A program made the translations under genes and the position numbers. DNA of 41,257 nt from an uncultured Geobacteraceae bacterium (GTDB taxonomy: Bacteria; Desulfobacterota; Desulfuromonadia; Geobacterales; Pseudopelobacteraceae), in contig CAINRC010000005.1 in the NCBI GenBank assembly GCA_903852495.1, positions 1 to 41,257 on the forward strand, given 5' to 3'. Numbering within the stretch: the first letter of the stretch is position 1; the number at the start of each line of letters is the position of its first letter. Under the pieces are notes generated by a model. It was not told the origin of the DNA. It saw only the letters and a list, made by a program, of their open reading frames with translations, and did not search any database. Positions 16,929 through 26,050 of this stretch are shown piece by piece.

Positions 16929-19268
16929 ATGGAAGAACCGAAAAAAGAAAAAATGACCAAAGAGCTGCGGGGGATGGCGCTGGGGACCATCGGCATCTTT
17001 ATCCTGCTGGCATTTCTTACCTTTAACACCTCCGACTCCTCACTGAACAGCTGGTCCAACGAGGGGATGATCCACAATCTGGGGGGAAAATTCGGCGCCC
17101 AGGTGGCCGATCTGTTTTTCAACGGGTTTGGTCTTTCTTCCTACCTGATTCCGCTGGCGCTGCTCTACATGGCCTACACCCTCTTCCGTTTCAAAGAGAT
17201 CCGGCTCCGCTCATACAAACTGCTGGCTTCGTTCGGACTTCTGTTTACCCTCTCGGCACTGCTCGCCTTTTCCCGTGATACGGTTTCATTCTTCGGGCAA
17301 CAGGTGCCGACCGGCGGGCTTGTGGGGAAAATGACGATATACTTCCTCAAAGCGACTGTCGGCCCTTACGGAGCCCTGCTTCTGCTGCTGCCGCTGCTGG
17401 CCGCCTCGATTATGATCCTTTCGAAATTCTCCTTTATTCTGTTTGCCGGCTGGTGGCTGGAAAATTTCAAAAACAAATGGGCCGCCTGGCAGGCACGCCG
17501 CGCCGCCGTCCGCGAAGAGCAGAAGCGTACAAAGGCCAAACAGGAAGGGCTCCCCCCTGCTGCCGCATCCACCGGACCGGTTATCAAGCCGCCGGCAGCG
17601 TTACCGCCCCGCCCTACCATTTTTAAAAAAGAAAAGGATAAAAAGAAAGAAGAGGGCAAAACCGCCGCCGTGCAGGAAACCTTCGAGTTCATCAAGGCAG
17701 AGGGGGATTTCCATACCCCCCCGTTTTCCCTGCTGGATGTGCCTCCCCTTACTGAAAAAACCCTCGACCGCGATGCTCTGACCATGAATGCGCGATTGCT
17801 GGAAAAGAAACTCAAAGATTACAACATCGACGGCGAGGTGGTGGAAATTTGCCCCGGCCCGGTCATCACCATGTATGAGTTCTCCCCGGCACCCGGCATC
17901 AAAATCAGCCGCATCGCCGGACTTACCGATGACCTGACCATGGCGCTGCAGGCCATGTCGATCCGCATTGTGGCACCGATCCCCGGCAAGGGGGTCGTGG
18001 GTATCGAGGTCCCGAACCGCGACCGCGACATGGTGTTTCTGCGGGAGATTTTCAACTGCGAGCATTTTTCCCACAGCAAAATGAAACTGCCGCTGGCCCT
18101 GGGGAAGGATATCGCCGGGCTTCCGGTCGTGACCGACCTGGCCAAGGCGCCGCATCTGCTGGTGGCCGGTTCAACCGGGTCCGGCAAGTCGGTGTCGATC
18201 AACACCATGATTCTTTCCCTGCTCTACACCTCCACTCCCAAGGATGTGCGCATGATCATGGTCGATCCCAAGATGCTGGAATTTTCCATGTACGAGGGGA
18301 TTCCCCATCTGCTGCTGCCGGTGGTCACCGAACCGAAGAAAGCGTCCCTGGCACTCAAATGGGCGGTCAACGAAATGGAACGCCGCTACACGCTGCTGTC
18401 CGACAAGGGCGTGCGCAACATAGATTCCTACAACAAAAAACTGGCAGGCGAACTACTTGAGCAGGAAGAGCATGACGCCATCTCCGATGCCGAGATCATC
18501 GAGGAGCTTGAAGAGATTCTCGAAGAGGGCGAAAACTTCCCCGATCCGCTCCCCTTCATGGTGGATGATGGTGACATACTGGAGCACACTCATCTCCCCT
18601 ACATTGTAGTAATTGTGGACGAGCTGGCCGACCTGATGATGGTGGCCGGCCGCGAAGTGGAGGAGCATATTGCCCGCCTTGCCCAGAAAGCACGCGCCTC
18701 GGGCATCCACCTGATTCTGGCTACCCAGCGCCCGTCCGTTGACGTCATTACCGGCCTGATCAAAGCCAACCTGCCGTCGCGCATCTCCTTCCAGGTCACC
18801 TCGAAGGTTGATTCGCGCACCATCCTTGACTGCAACGGAGCCGAAAGTCTGCTGGGCGCCGGCGATATGCTCTATATGCCCCCCGGCACTTCGCGCCTGC
18901 AGCGTATTCACGGCGCCTTCGTTTCCGACTCCGAAGTGCAGCGTGTGGTGGATTTCCTGAAAAAACAGGGCAAACCGGTGTACGAGAAGTCGATCCTTGA
19001 GATGAAAGACCCTGACGAAAAAGGGGGGTCAGATGACGAGGAGCAGGACGAGCGGTGGGAGGATGCCCTCCGTCTGGTCGCGGAAACCAGACAGGCCAGC
19101 ATCTCCATGGTGCAGCGCCGTCTGCGCATCGGCTACAACCGCGCCGCCCGCATCGTCGAAATGATGGAAAGCGAAGGGATGATCGCCCATAGTGACGGCA
19201 CCAGCAAACCACGCGAAATTTATATGGATGTTATCAACGCCTATCTGAATTCGCAGTTAACGAGGTGA
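16929..19268 (+). CDS. ftsK: DNA translocase FtsK
   Basis: About 780 residues. Four N-terminal membrane helices (about 15-190) anchor it at the septum, a charged linker follows (about 200-290), then the RecA-like motor with Walker A GSTGSGKSVSIN near residue 414 and Walker B VIVDELADLMM near 557. The C-terminal winged-helix gamma domain (about 705-770) contains ALRLVAETRQASISMVQRRLRIGYNRAARIVE and should read KOPS-like sequences. It pumps chromosome termini during division. The ATG at 16929 is chosen by family length; ATGs at 16884 and 16953 are alternatives, as none has a clear ribosome site. Confidence 0.93.
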   Translation: MEEPKKEKMTKELRGMALGTIGIFILLAFLTFNTSDSSLNSWSNEGMIHNLGGKFGAQVADLFFNGFGLSSYLIPLALLYMAYTLFRFKEIRLRSYKLLASFGLLFTLSALLAFSRDTVSFFGQQVPTGGLVGKMTIYFLKATVGPYGALLLLLPLLAASIMILSKFSFILFAGWWLENFKNKWAAWQARRAAVREEQKRTKAKQEGLPPAAASTGPVIKPPAALPPRPTIFKKEKDKKKEEGKTAAVQETFEFIKAEGDFHTPPFSLLDVPPLTEKTLDRDALTMNARLLEKKLKDYNIDGEVVEICPGPVITMYEFSPAPGIKISRIAGLTDDLTMALQAMSIRIVAPIPGKGVVGIEVPNRDRDMVFLREIFNCEHFSHSKMKLPLALGKDIAGLPVVTDLAKAPHLLVAGSTGSGKSVSINTMILSLLYTSTPKDVRMIMVDPKMLEFSMYEGIPHLLLPVVTEPKKASLALKWAVNEMERRYTLLSDKGVRNIDSYNKKLAGELLEQEEHDAISDAEIIEELEEILEEGENFPDPLPFMVDDGDILEHTHLPYIVVIVDELADLMMVAGREVEEHIARLAQKARASGIHLILATQRPSVDVITGLIKANLPSRISFQVTSKVDSRTILDCNGAESLLGAGDMLYMPPGTSRLQRIHGAFVSDSEVQRVVDFLKKQGKPVYEKSILEMKDPDEKGGSDDEEQDERWEDALRLVAETRQASISMVQRRLRIGYNRAARIVEMMESEGMIAHSDGTSKPREIYMDVINAYLNSQLTR

Positions 19269-19276
19269 ACCAGAGG

Positions 19277-20053
19277 ATGAGCTCAATACACGCCGCCGCC
19301 ATTCAGTTTACCGTCAAACAGGGAGATGTGGATGCCAATCTGGCCCACGTCCGCGAGGCGCTTGCCCGTGTCGCAGACCAAGGTGCCAATCTGGCCGTGC
19401 TGCCGGAAATGTGGTCCACCGGCTTTGCCTACCGGAATCTGAACGAACTGGCGGGGCGGACTGAGGGGATTGTGGCGGAGCTGTTGGAACTTTCAGCCCG
19501 GCACAAGATGGTGATCGTCGGCAGTATGCCGGAACCGAACGGCGACAAGGTGTTCAATACGATTTATGTTGCCGACAACGGCACTCTGGCGGGCGTGTAC
19601 CGCAAAATCCACCTTTTTTCCCTATTGGGTGAAGACAAGGCGTTCTCCGGCGGGAATCAGTGGCTGTTGGCGGAAACCTCCATCGGCAAGATCGGGGTGA
19701 TAATCTGTTACGACCTCCGTTTTCCCGAACTGTCCCGGCGCCTCGCAATCGAAGGGGCTCAGATCATCTGCGTGCCGGCCCAATGGCCCAAACCGCGTCA
19801 GGAGCACTGGCGCACACTGCTGCGGGCGCGGGCGATTGAAAACCAGCTGTTCATCGTTTCCTGCAACGCCTGCGGTATCATCGGCAAACTGGATTTTTTC
19901 GGTATGAGCATGATCATCGGCCCCAAAGGGGAACTGCTGGCCGAATCGGGAGAGGAAGAAGGGGAGATTTTCGCGCCGCTGGATATGCAGAGCATGGAAG
20001 AATGGCGGGCACAGATCCCCTGTTTCAAGGATCGCAAGCCGGAGTGTTATTAA
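19277..20053 (+). CDS. Nitrilase-superfamily amidase
   Basis: 258 residues of the carbon-nitrogen hydrolase superfamily. The triad is visible as E44 (LPEMW), K110 (YRKIHLF) and C144 (ICYDLRFPE). It most resembles omega-amidase/YafV-like enzymes, which hydrolyse alpha-keto amides and related metabolites, but the substrate is not fixed by sequence alone. GTG at 19265 overlaps the ftsK stop; I prefer ATG 19277, which suits the family start. It follows ftsK on the same strand. Confidence 0.87.
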   Translation: MSSIHAAAIQFTVKQGDVDANLAHVREALARVADQGANLAVLPEMWSTGFAYRNLNELAGRTEGIVAELLELSARHKMVIVGSMPEPNGDKVFNTIYVADNGTLAGVYRKIHLFSLLGEDKAFSGGNQWLLAETSIGKIGVIICYDLRFPELSRRLAIEGAQIICVPAQWPKPRQEHWRTLLRARAIENQLFIVSCNACGIIGKLDFFGMSMIIGPKGELLAESGEEEGEIFAPLDMQSMEEWRAQIPCFKDRKPECY

Positions 20054-20115
20054 CCGGTTACCTGCATTAAAATCAGCCCCAAACAACTCAGTAAAATAAA
20101 TTATACACCTACTAA

Positions 20116-20244
20116 TTGAACACAGAGGCACAGAGACACAGAGAACATCAGAGGCAAAAGAGGCAGAGAAAAAGAAGGTGAACGGCGTATTTTAGGGTTT
20201 TGGGTTCCCCCGAAAGGTTATGATTTCCTCTGTGTCTCCGTGTT
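20116..20244. repeat. CACAGAG-type inverted repeat element
   Basis: The left arm is built from repeated ACACAGAG/CACAGAG units (20119-20142). The right arm CCTCTGTGTCTCCGTGTT (20227-20244) is its partial complement, with about 85 bases between. Imperfect hairpins built from this word are common intergenic repeats in many bacterial genomes. The rest of 20054-20269 shows nothing further. Confidence 0.6.
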
Positions 20245-20269
20245 GAACGGGTTTAGATGGTAAAACATT

Positions 20270-21169
20270 TCAGACGTGCAGTTTTTTCAGAAGTTCCGGA
20301 TTATGCAGCGCTTTCCGCAAAGTTTCCCGCACCGCTTCAACCTCCTCAAATCCCTCCGCCTTTGACATGAACCCGCTTTTATAGCGCAGCCGCAGGCTTT
20401 TACGCAGATTATCGGCAACAGCCAGCGCCCTCTCTCCGGTGGGGTCCACCAGAAGGTATTTTGACTCGGCCGGATTGTGCATAAAATCGAACACCGCTTC
20501 CCGGGCCCGCTGCATATACTCGTCCCGGTCAGCTTGCGCCAACTGGTAGCGTGACTTACTGGAAAGCGTCTGCATGATCTTCTGCATATTCTCCATGCGC
20601 GACATCACCATGATCGAGTTAAAAATCCGCTTGTTGGTGCCGAAGGAAAAGATGGTTGTCGTCAGCACACTCCGGAGCAGGGCATCATTGTCCCGCTGAT
20701 CGGCCCGGCAGACGGTTCGAGCCAGTTCCCACACATCCTTCTCCACAAACGTCTCGAAACGCATTTCCCAATACGCATGTTTCATGGTTATCGCCGCAAA
20801 GGAGCGGATGATCTTGTAGGGAACGTAGTAGTTGTGCGCCACGGTGTCCGCCGCCAAATGGCAGAGATAGCCGTAGGCACAGGCCCGCTGTCGATCTGTT
20901 TCGGCATTTTTCAGCAGCGTCCGTCCGATCCCCCAGCGGTGACAGTTGAGCAGGTAATGGGTGTACTTTTTCCCGACCGTAATATCCGGGGCGAGGCAGC
21001 CGTACAGAAAATCCAGCGGATGAGCCGCCAGCAGCGCGGAAACCGGGCCGGACAGCAGCCCCGGATCCGCCAGCAGTTGGGCTCCCAGCTGGAGATGAAT
21101 GCCACCCCCCCAGGCCAGGGCGTCCACCGGAAACAGGGCAACTGCTATGGTAATTATCAGAAAATACAT
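20270..21169 (-). CDS. Zinc-dependent phospholipase C-like exported protein
   Basis: 299 residues. An N-terminal signal (MYFLIITIAVALFPVDALAWG) leads into a helical domain of the phospholipase C/P1-nuclease-like family, with the family's histidine and aspartate set (AWGGGIHLQLG, CLAPDITVGKKYTHY, CHRWG, YLCHLAADTVAHN). The tryptophan at the start of the mature part (LAW-G) is expected to bind zinc. It would act outside the cytoplasm. It is monocistronic and divergent from the UDG gene. A different enzyme in the same fold is possible. Confidence 0.75.
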   Translation of the reverse strand: MYFLIITIAVALFPVDALAWGGGIHLQLGAQLLADPGLLSGPVSALLAAHPLDFLYGCLAPDITVGKKYTHYLLNCHRWGIGRTLLKNAETDRQRACAYGYLCHLAADTVAHNYYVPYKIIRSFAAITMKHAYWEMRFETFVEKDVWELARTVCRADQRDNDALLRSVLTTTIFSFGTNKRIFNSIMVMSRMENMQKIMQTLSSKSRYQLAQADRDEYMQRAREAVFDFMHNPAESKYLLVDPTGERALAVADNLRKSLRLRYKSGFMSKAEGFEEVEAVRETLRKALHNPELLKKLHV

Positions 21170-21282
21170 ATAGTTCTTTCGTTTTGACAGGCAGATCGCT
21201 TACTGGTAGATTGCGGGTGCGATTGTACGCTAGATTTCACCCGGTTGCATATAAAATTGACAGGCAGGAGCGGCACCCCACC

Positions 21283-22047
21283 ATGACACATTCCACCCAA
21301 TCTCACCTGTCGGCTTCACTGACCGCCTACCTGGAGGATCTTCAGGAAAGCGGGGTCGACGGAATTCCGGCGGAGTTGATGACAGCGCCAGTGATGGCAC
21401 CGGCGACCACGGTGACTACGGCAAAACCGGCAGCAGCGCAACAGCTGAGCACGCCGGAAAAACATGAATCTCTTGAGGCGATCAGGAAAGAGCTGGGGGC
21501 GTGTCAACGTTGCAAACTGGGCGCCACCAGAAAGAATCTGGTCTTTGGTGTCGGCAATCCGAATGCGCGGCTCGTGTTTGTCGGTGAAGGGCCGGGTGCC
21601 GATGAGGATACCCAGGGAGAACCGTTTGTGGGAGATGCCGGAAAAATACTGAATCGCATCATTGCCGCCATGGAATTGAAGCGGGAGGATGTGTACATCT
21701 GCAATGTGGTCAAGTGCCGACCGCCGCAGAACCGGCCGCCCGAAAGCGATGAAGTCAGCACCTGCATACCGTTTCTGCTCCGGCAGCTCCACTCGGTCAG
21801 GCCGGAGGTGATCGTGGCGCTTGGTACCTCTGCAGCCCATGCCCTGCTGCAGTCCAAGGTAGCAATCTCAAAAATGCGCGGCAAATTCCATGACTTTCAC
21901 GGTATGCCGCTCATGCCGACCTATCACCCGTCATATCTGCTCCGTACCGGCGGTAACTCCGACTCCTTCTGGAGCGTCTGGGATGACATGATTCAGGTTC
22001 TCCAGCTGCTCAAACTGCCGGTTCCTGAAAAGAGCCGGAAAAAGTAG
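21283..22047 (+). CDS. Type-4 uracil-DNA glycosylase (Fe-S)
   Basis: About 254 residues. The 4Fe-4S cysteines are C74, C77, C145 and C161. The active-site loop GEGPGADED and the HPSYLLR motif are present, and [11 protein letters not shown] links them. It removes uracil from DNA to start base excision repair. The first 60 residues are a family-typical, poorly conserved extension. The ATG at 21283 is chosen because AGGAG lies upstream; open frame before it has no ribosome site. It is followed after 7 bases by the nucleotidyltransferase gene. Confidence 0.93.
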   Translation: MTHSTQSHLSASLTAYLEDLQESGVDGIPAELMTAPVMAPATTVTTAKPAAAQQLSTPEKHESLEAIRKELGACQRCKLGATRKNLVFGVGNPNARLVFVGEGPGADEDTQGEPFVGDAGKILNRIIAAMELKREDVYICNVVKCRPPQNRPPESDEVSTCIPFLLRQLHSVRPEVIVALGTSAAHALLQSKVAISKMRGKFHDFHGMPLMPTYHPSYLLRTGGNSDSFWSVWDDMIQVLQLLKLPVPEKSRKK

Positions 22048-22054
22048 AACCACC

Positions 22055-23281
22055 GTGCCTCCTCCAGTGACTGATAGTATTCCCTTTCTGAAAAATATTT
22101 TCCCCCCCTCCTGCCACAGCCGGGTCGCCCTGGTCGGCGGCACGGTACGCGATATGCTGCTGGGCACCGGGGGGAAAGATATGGACCTGGTGGCCGCCCT
22201 TTCCCATGAGGAGCTCTGCGGGCTCGGGTTCCGTCTGGTGGAACCGGCCAGCGCTGCCACCATCTACTTCAGGCATATCCTAGAAGCAGGCTCTCTTGAA
22301 GTGACCCGGATCGAGGGGATGAATCGGCTGAATGAAGATCTTCTCCGGCGCGACTTCACCGTCAACGCCATGGCACTGGGGCTGGACGGCACATACAGTG
22401 ACCCGTTCCACGGCGAGGCCGATGTGAAGAAGCGGCTGCTCCGGGCGTGCAGCGAACGCACCTTCAGCGATGACCCGCTCCGGATTTTTCGCGCCTTCCG
22501 TTTTGCGTCTGACGGTTGGAACATGACGCCCGAAACGGAGGCACTGATACGGAACAACCGCTGGTCTGACGCATTCCGCACCATCCCGGCAGAGCGCTTC
22601 AGCGGTGAACTGCTCAAAGCCATGGCGCTGGGTAGTCCGGAACGTTTTTTTCAGGGGATGATCCGCTTTGACCTGGGAGGGGAATTCCTCCCGGAACTGT
22701 TCCGGATGCCACAAATCCCGGCCGGGCCGCATGAACATCACCCCGAGGGGGATCTATTCAGCCACTCCATCCAGGTGCTGCAGCGGGTAACACCGCTCAG
22801 CCCTGATCCACTGACCCGTTTCTGCGCTTTTTTTCACGACCTCGGCAAACTCGCCACCCCCCCGGCGCTCTACCCCCGCCACCATGGCCATGACCACGCC
22901 GGTTTCCCCATTGCGGTAGAGCTCTGCACCCACCTCCGCCTGCCGTCAATATACCGCACGGCGCTGGCCTGGACCAACAGCCTGCACACCAACGCCAACA
23001 GGTGGGACGAACTGCGGGATTCATCAAAGCTCAAGCTGGCGGAACAGGCGTACAAAGCCGGTATTACCGAAATCCTCCCCCTGGTGTCTGCTGCCGACAA
23101 GGCGGGCAGCCTCCCCATGGCGGGGTGGGACACCACTGTCCGGGTTGCCCGGATGAACAGCGCGGAATTGGCAATTGATCCGGGAATATTTGAAGCGCTG
23201 CCGATCCGCGACCGGGCGCCGTACATGGTGCAGAAGCGGGTGGCTGTGCTGAGAGAGCTGCGCGGGGCGACTTTTGTTTGA
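22055..23281 (+). CDS. CCA-adding or poly(A) nucleotidyltransferase with HD domain
   Basis: 408 residues. The head has GGTVRD near residue 28 and the metal-binding D42-M-D44. The neck follows (RRDFTVNAMA, DDPLRIFRAFRFA), and an HD domain has H261-D262 in FFHDLGKLATP. Class II tRNA nucleotidyltransferases add CCA to tRNA, and the HD domain adds phosphatase or phosphodiesterase activity. Poly(A) polymerase is a close alternative. It starts at GTG 22055, and the RluA gene follows 26 bases after the stop. Confidence 0.88.
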   Translation: MPPPVTDSIPFLKNIFPPSCHSRVALVGGTVRDMLLGTGGKDMDLVAALSHEELCGLGFRLVEPASAATIYFRHILEAGSLEVTRIEGMNRLNEDLLRRDFTVNAMALGLDGTYSDPFHGEADVKKRLLRACSERTFSDDPLRIFRAFRFASDGWNMTPETEALIRNNRWSDAFRTIPAERFSGELLKAMALGSPERFFQGMIRFDLGGEFLPELFRMPQIPAGPHEHHPEGDLFSHSIQVLQRVTPLSPDPLTRFCAFFHDLGKLATPPALYPRHHGHDHAGFPIAVELCTHLRLPSIYRTALAWTNSLHTNANRWDELRDSSKLKLAEQAYKAGITEILPLVSAADKAGSLPMAGWDTTVRVARMNSAELAIDPGIFEALPIRDRAPYMVQKRVAVLRELRGATFV

Positions 23282-23307
23282 AATTTTTGCAGGTGATGAG
23301 GAGTACT

Positions 23308-24033
23308 ATGGCAGCGACTAAACGCCCGACAACAAAATACCAGCCAAAAGGACTGACGGTGCTTCACGAGGACCGGGATATTATCGTGGTGGAAAAACCG
23401 TCCGGTCTTCTCTCCATCGGCACCGACCGGGATAAGTCCAGAACGGTGCACAGTATTCTCAACGAATATGTCCGCAAGGGGGACCCCCGTTCCCGGAACC
23501 GGGTCTATATCGTCCACCGCCTGGACCGGGAAACCTCCGGCATCCTGGTTCTTGCCAAAAGCGAGGCGGCCAAGACGTTTCTGCAGGGACACTGGCAGGA
23601 AACCGACAAACACTATCTTACGGTCGTATATGGTTCACTTGAGCCGAAATCCGGGACGATCAGCAGCTATCTCACGGAGAACAGCGCCTTTACGGTCTAT
23701 TCTACTCCAGACCCGGCGGCCGGAAAACTTTCCCACACGGAATATGTGACGCTGAAAGAAACCGACCGGCTCAGCCTGCTGGAAATACACCTGCTCACCG
23801 GCCGCAAGCACCAGATACGGGTGCATCTGTCGGAACAGGGACATCCGGTCGTGGGGGACAAAAAATACGGCAAGGGGAATGACTCCTACGGCACCCTGGC
23901 ACTCCATGCCAGATCGCTTTCGTTTACCCACCCGGTCAACGGCAGACGGATGACCTTTGAAATCGGCATCCCGGAATTTTTTACCCGCCTGGTGGGGAAT
24001 ATTGAAGCGGCACCAACCGGTGAGCATCACTAA
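23308..24033 (+). CDS. RluA-family pseudouridine synthase
   Basis: About 241 residues of the RluA branch. The catalytic aspartate is D73 in HRLDRETSG (residues 70-78). The KPSGLLSI motif precedes it and GRKHQIRVHLS follows it. It isomerises uridine in rRNA or tRNA. The target base cannot be read from sequence. I chose the ATG at 23308 because GAGGAG is just upstream; an open start at 23278 would overlap the previous gene. It ends before the convergent zinc-ribbon gene. Confidence 0.9.
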   Translation: MAATKRPTTKYQPKGLTVLHEDRDIIVVEKPSGLLSIGTDRDKSRTVHSILNEYVRKGDPRSRNRVYIVHRLDRETSGILVLAKSEAAKTFLQGHWQETDKHYLTVVYGSLEPKSGTISSYLTENSAFTVYSTPDPAAGKLSHTEYVTLKETDRLSLLEIHLLTGRKHQIRVHLSEQGHPVVGDKKYGKGNDSYGTLALHARSLSFTHPVNGRRMTFEIGIPEFFTRLVGNIEAAPTGEHH

Positions 24034-24058
24034 TACACACACCGGCCGGTACCAAGGG

Positions 24059-24340
24059 TCACGCAGGCAGAATAAAATCAGCCCCGGCGAACTGGACCGC
24101 CGCAGGATCCGTGGCGCGCGGCGGCGAGATGGCGTGCACACCACCACAGGCCGGACAGCTCTGCACAAACGTTTCAAGCACAAACGGCTTTCCGCACCCC
24201 TGACAGGTATGCTCCAGAGCAGCGGGAAGTGCCGACTGTGCCACTGACCCGCCATGGGCATTTAGTACAAACTCCACCAGCGCCCTGCCGGAAGCAAAAG
24301 GTCCTACCCCCGGCGTCCGGGACGATCCACATTCACACAT
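24059..24340 (-). CDS. Small zinc-ribbon protein
   Basis: 93 residues, no family I can name. The N-terminus begins MCECG. The middle has CQGCGKPFVLETFVQSCPACGGVHAIS, two CxxC pairs that would bind one zinc. The C-terminal part ends in GADFILPA. Such CxxC proteins near redox genes are often small zinc fingers of unknown role. A CRP/FNR-type site lies 74 bases upstream of its start, between it and the divergent methyltransferase gene. Confidence 0.65.
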   Translation of the reverse strand: MCECGSSRTPGVGPFASGRALVEFVLNAHGGSVAQSALPAALEHTCQGCGKPFVLETFVQSCPACGGVHAISPPRATDPAAVQFAGADFILPA

Positions 24341-24414
24341 ATCTATTCCTCCTGTCGTACTGCTTGTTTTTTGTGCTATAGTGCAGACTCTACCCGACGC
24401 TGCCGTTGATAATT

Positions 24415-24428
24415 ATGACTTTGGTCAA
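24415..24428. promoter_or_regulatory. CRP/FNR-type palindrome between the zinc-ribbon gene and the methyltransferase gene
   Basis: ATGACTTTGGTCAA, reading TTGACCAAAGTCAT on the minus strand, has the same TTGAC-N4-GTCAt layout as the site at 14781-14794 and shares the following TTTTT. It is 70 bases upstream of the methyltransferase start and 75 upstream of the zinc-ribbon start. A single global regulator could control both places. Confidence 0.4.
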
Positions 24429-24497
24429 TTTTTCCGGGTTTGCAGCAGTGATGCCGGACGGACGGTGTGGGGAGATAGACGTGAAAGGTGGAACAGC

Positions 24498-25205
24498 GTG
24501 GCACAACCGTGGAAAAACATTGACAGCATTGTAACCGACGAAGGCCCACTCCAGTTGCGCCAGCGGGGTGAGCGGGACTTTTTGATCACCATCGGCGCAC
24601 AGGTACTCATGAACAGTATGGCAAACCGCTCCGAAGTGGTTCTCGGTCTGCTCGGTTGCGGGCACCTGAAGGAGAGTGACAATGCGCGGGTTCTGGTAGG
24701 GGGGCTCGGCATGGGCTTTACGCTCCGGGCGGTGCTTGATGCCCTCCCGTCCTCGGCGCAGGTTGTGGTGGCCGAACTGAACCGCACCGTCCACGAATGG
24801 TGTCAGGGCCCCCTGGCCGCGCTGACGGACAATGCGGTTGGTGATCCCCGGGTTACCGTGGAGATCGGCGATGTGGCCAACCGGATTCGCCGGAGCGCCG
24901 TAAACGGCGGCGAGTCTCGCTTTGACGCCATTGTGCTTGATCTGTACCGTGGACCGCATGCCAAAACACACCACAGCGACGATCCGCTGTACGGCCGCCG
25001 GGCGGTGGAAAATATGCGGGCTGCCCTTAAACCGTGCGGTGCAGTGGCGGTCTGGGGGGAGCAGTACGACGAGGGGTTTGACAAGCGGCTGCGCAGTGCC
25101 GGTTTTACGGTCACCACCGAGCGTCCCGGCAGGGGCGGCCTCCGCCATGCGGTTTTTCTGGCGCACCTGAAGCCATCGACAAAGACCGGCAAGCACGCGT
25201 CCTGA
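24498..25205 (+). CDS. Spermidine-synthase-like SAM-dependent protein
   Basis: About 235 residues with the fold of spermidine synthases or SAM methyltransferases. The glycine-rich loop VLVGGLGMGFTLRAVLD is followed by VVVAELNRTVHEW, a D-V pair (EIGDV) and DAIVLDLYRGP. It may use S-adenosylmethionine or decarboxylated SAM. A spermidine synthase usually has a D-D pair that I do not see clearly, so the substrate is open. The start at GTG 24498 is preferred: AAAGGTGG is upstream and family members begin near QPWK. An upstream GTG at 24381 is less likely. Confidence 0.75.
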   Translation: MAQPWKNIDSIVTDEGPLQLRQRGERDFLITIGAQVLMNSMANRSEVVLGLLGCGHLKESDNARVLVGGLGMGFTLRAVLDALPSSAQVVVAELNRTVHEWCQGPLAALTDNAVGDPRVTVEIGDVANRIRRSAVNGGESRFDAIVLDLYRGPHAKTHHSDDPLYGRRAVENMRAALKPCGAVAVWGEQYDEGFDKRLRSAGFTVTTERPGRGGLRHAVFLAHLKPSTKTGKHAS

Positions 25206-25331
25206 AGAGTTTGTACGTATAATTTTGTCATACTACCGGGACAGCAGTCGGGAAGGGGCAGCAGAGGGTCTGTGAATGCAACACCTTGATTTACAAGCTT
25301 TATGTGGAAGTCCTCAGTTTAATTCCGCTTT

Positions 25332-25347
25332 TGGCACAATCGATGCT
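25332..25347 (+). promoter_or_regulatory. Sigma-54 (-24/-12) promoter
   Basis: TGGCACAATCGATGCT matches the -24/-12 consensus TGGCACG-N4-TTGCW at all but positions 7 and 12, with GG and GC 10 bases apart. The predicted start is about 25358, 25 bases before the ATG of the small membrane protein, with its ribosome site GGGAGG in between. The rest of 25206-25382 holds no other visible feature. Confidence 0.72.
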
Positions 25348-25382
25348 GTACTCCAGTGTAAGAATGATTGGGAGGTGTTGTT

Positions 25383-25610
25383 ATGTGGATGCCAACTGAA
25401 CGCTTTTGTATCCGGTCCCACGTTGCCGGTTCCATCGCCACCATCGCATGGTGCGTTGTTATTGTAACAATCTGCCTGATTCCCACTTTTTTTCCGGTAA
25501 TTTACAAACTTCTGTCTGATGACCGCGTTGGCATTGTTGTCCCCTACCTGCTGTTCATTGCTCTTGGCGAGGCCGCTTTTTCAATCTGGTACTTTTTGTT
25601 CAGAAAATAA
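25383..25610 (+). CDS. Small two-helix membrane protein under a sigma-54 promoter
   Basis: 75 residues, family not recognised. Two membrane helices are visible: IATIAWCVVIVTICLIPTFF (about 18-37) and VPYLLFIALGEAAFSIWYFLF (about 53-73). The start ATG at 25383 has GGGAGGTG about 7 bases upstream. The gene follows a strong sigma-54 promoter (25332), so it is likely made under special conditions. The next gene begins 37 bases downstream and is probably in the same transcript. Function unknown. Confidence 0.62.
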   Translation: MWMPTERFCIRSHVAGSIATIAWCVVIVTICLIPTFFPVIYKLLSDDRVGIVVPYLLFIALGEAAFSIWYFLFRK

Positions 25611-25647
25611 GCTATAAGATGACAGCATCATAGTCTGGAGGGTATGC

Positions 25648-25980
25648 GTGACTGACAGTCCGATTGATCCGGCGGTGTACGCAAGTGTCATGAAAACGAC
25701 CCGGCGGCGGCGCTTGTTTTTTTTCAGCACGGTGCTGGTGTATATCCCCGCCCTCTGGTTTACCCATGCAATCTGGCCCACCAACAGCGCCATGGGGACC
25801 CTCTTCGCCGTCTGGTTTGTCTTTCTGGTCCTCTCCACAACCCTTGTCGCACTCAGCAGGTGCCCCCGCTGCGGCAACTATTTCCATATGCACGGCATCA
25901 CGCTTCTGGTGCTGCGCAAATGCCTCCACTGCCAGCTCCACATCTCCAATAAGACAATCCCTGATTGTACTTTGTCCTGA
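25648..25980 (+). CDS. Membrane protein with zinc-ribbon tail
   Basis: 110 residues, function unknown. Two helices (FFFSTVLVYIPALWFTHAIW, about 25-44; TLFAVWFVFLVLSTTLVAL, about 50-68) are followed by a cytoplasmic or periplasmic tail with CPRCGNYF and CLHC, two CxxC pairs that could bind zinc. GTG at 25648 is the start, with GGAGG upstream; an out-of-frame ATG at 25644 closes at once. It is cotranscribed with the small protein before it and ends at the terminator 25994-26017. Confidence 0.65.
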   Translation: MTDSPIDPAVYASVMKTTRRRRLFFFSTVLVYIPALWFTHAIWPTNSAMGTLFAVWFVFLVLSTTLVALSRCPRCGNYFHMHGITLLVLRKCLHCQLHISNKTIPDCTLS

Positions 25981-25993
25981 CGCACACAAACGA

Positions 25994-26017
25994 AAAGGCC
26001 GCCCTGAGGCGGCCTTT
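25994..26017. terminator. Bidirectional terminator
   Basis: AAAGGCCGCC (25994-26003), loop CTGA and GGCGGCCTTT (26008-26017) form a perfect 10-bp stem, followed by CAATTTTCT on the plus strand and TTTTCG on the minus strand. It ends the gene at 25980 and the convergent gene at 26051. Confidence 0.85.
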
Positions 26018-26050
26018 CAATTTTCTCTGTTTTCCATGTATTCTCCCGTG

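Noticed and set aside
20116-20244. CRISPR-like repeats (CACAGAG units)
   Set aside because: The units are short and contiguous, without spacers of constant length; the stretch folds as an inverted repeat.
24381-24497. Longer N-terminus for the spermidine-synthase-like protein
   Set aside because: The extra 39 residues include the CRP/FNR-type palindrome and lack family likeness; GTG 24498 has a good ribosome site.
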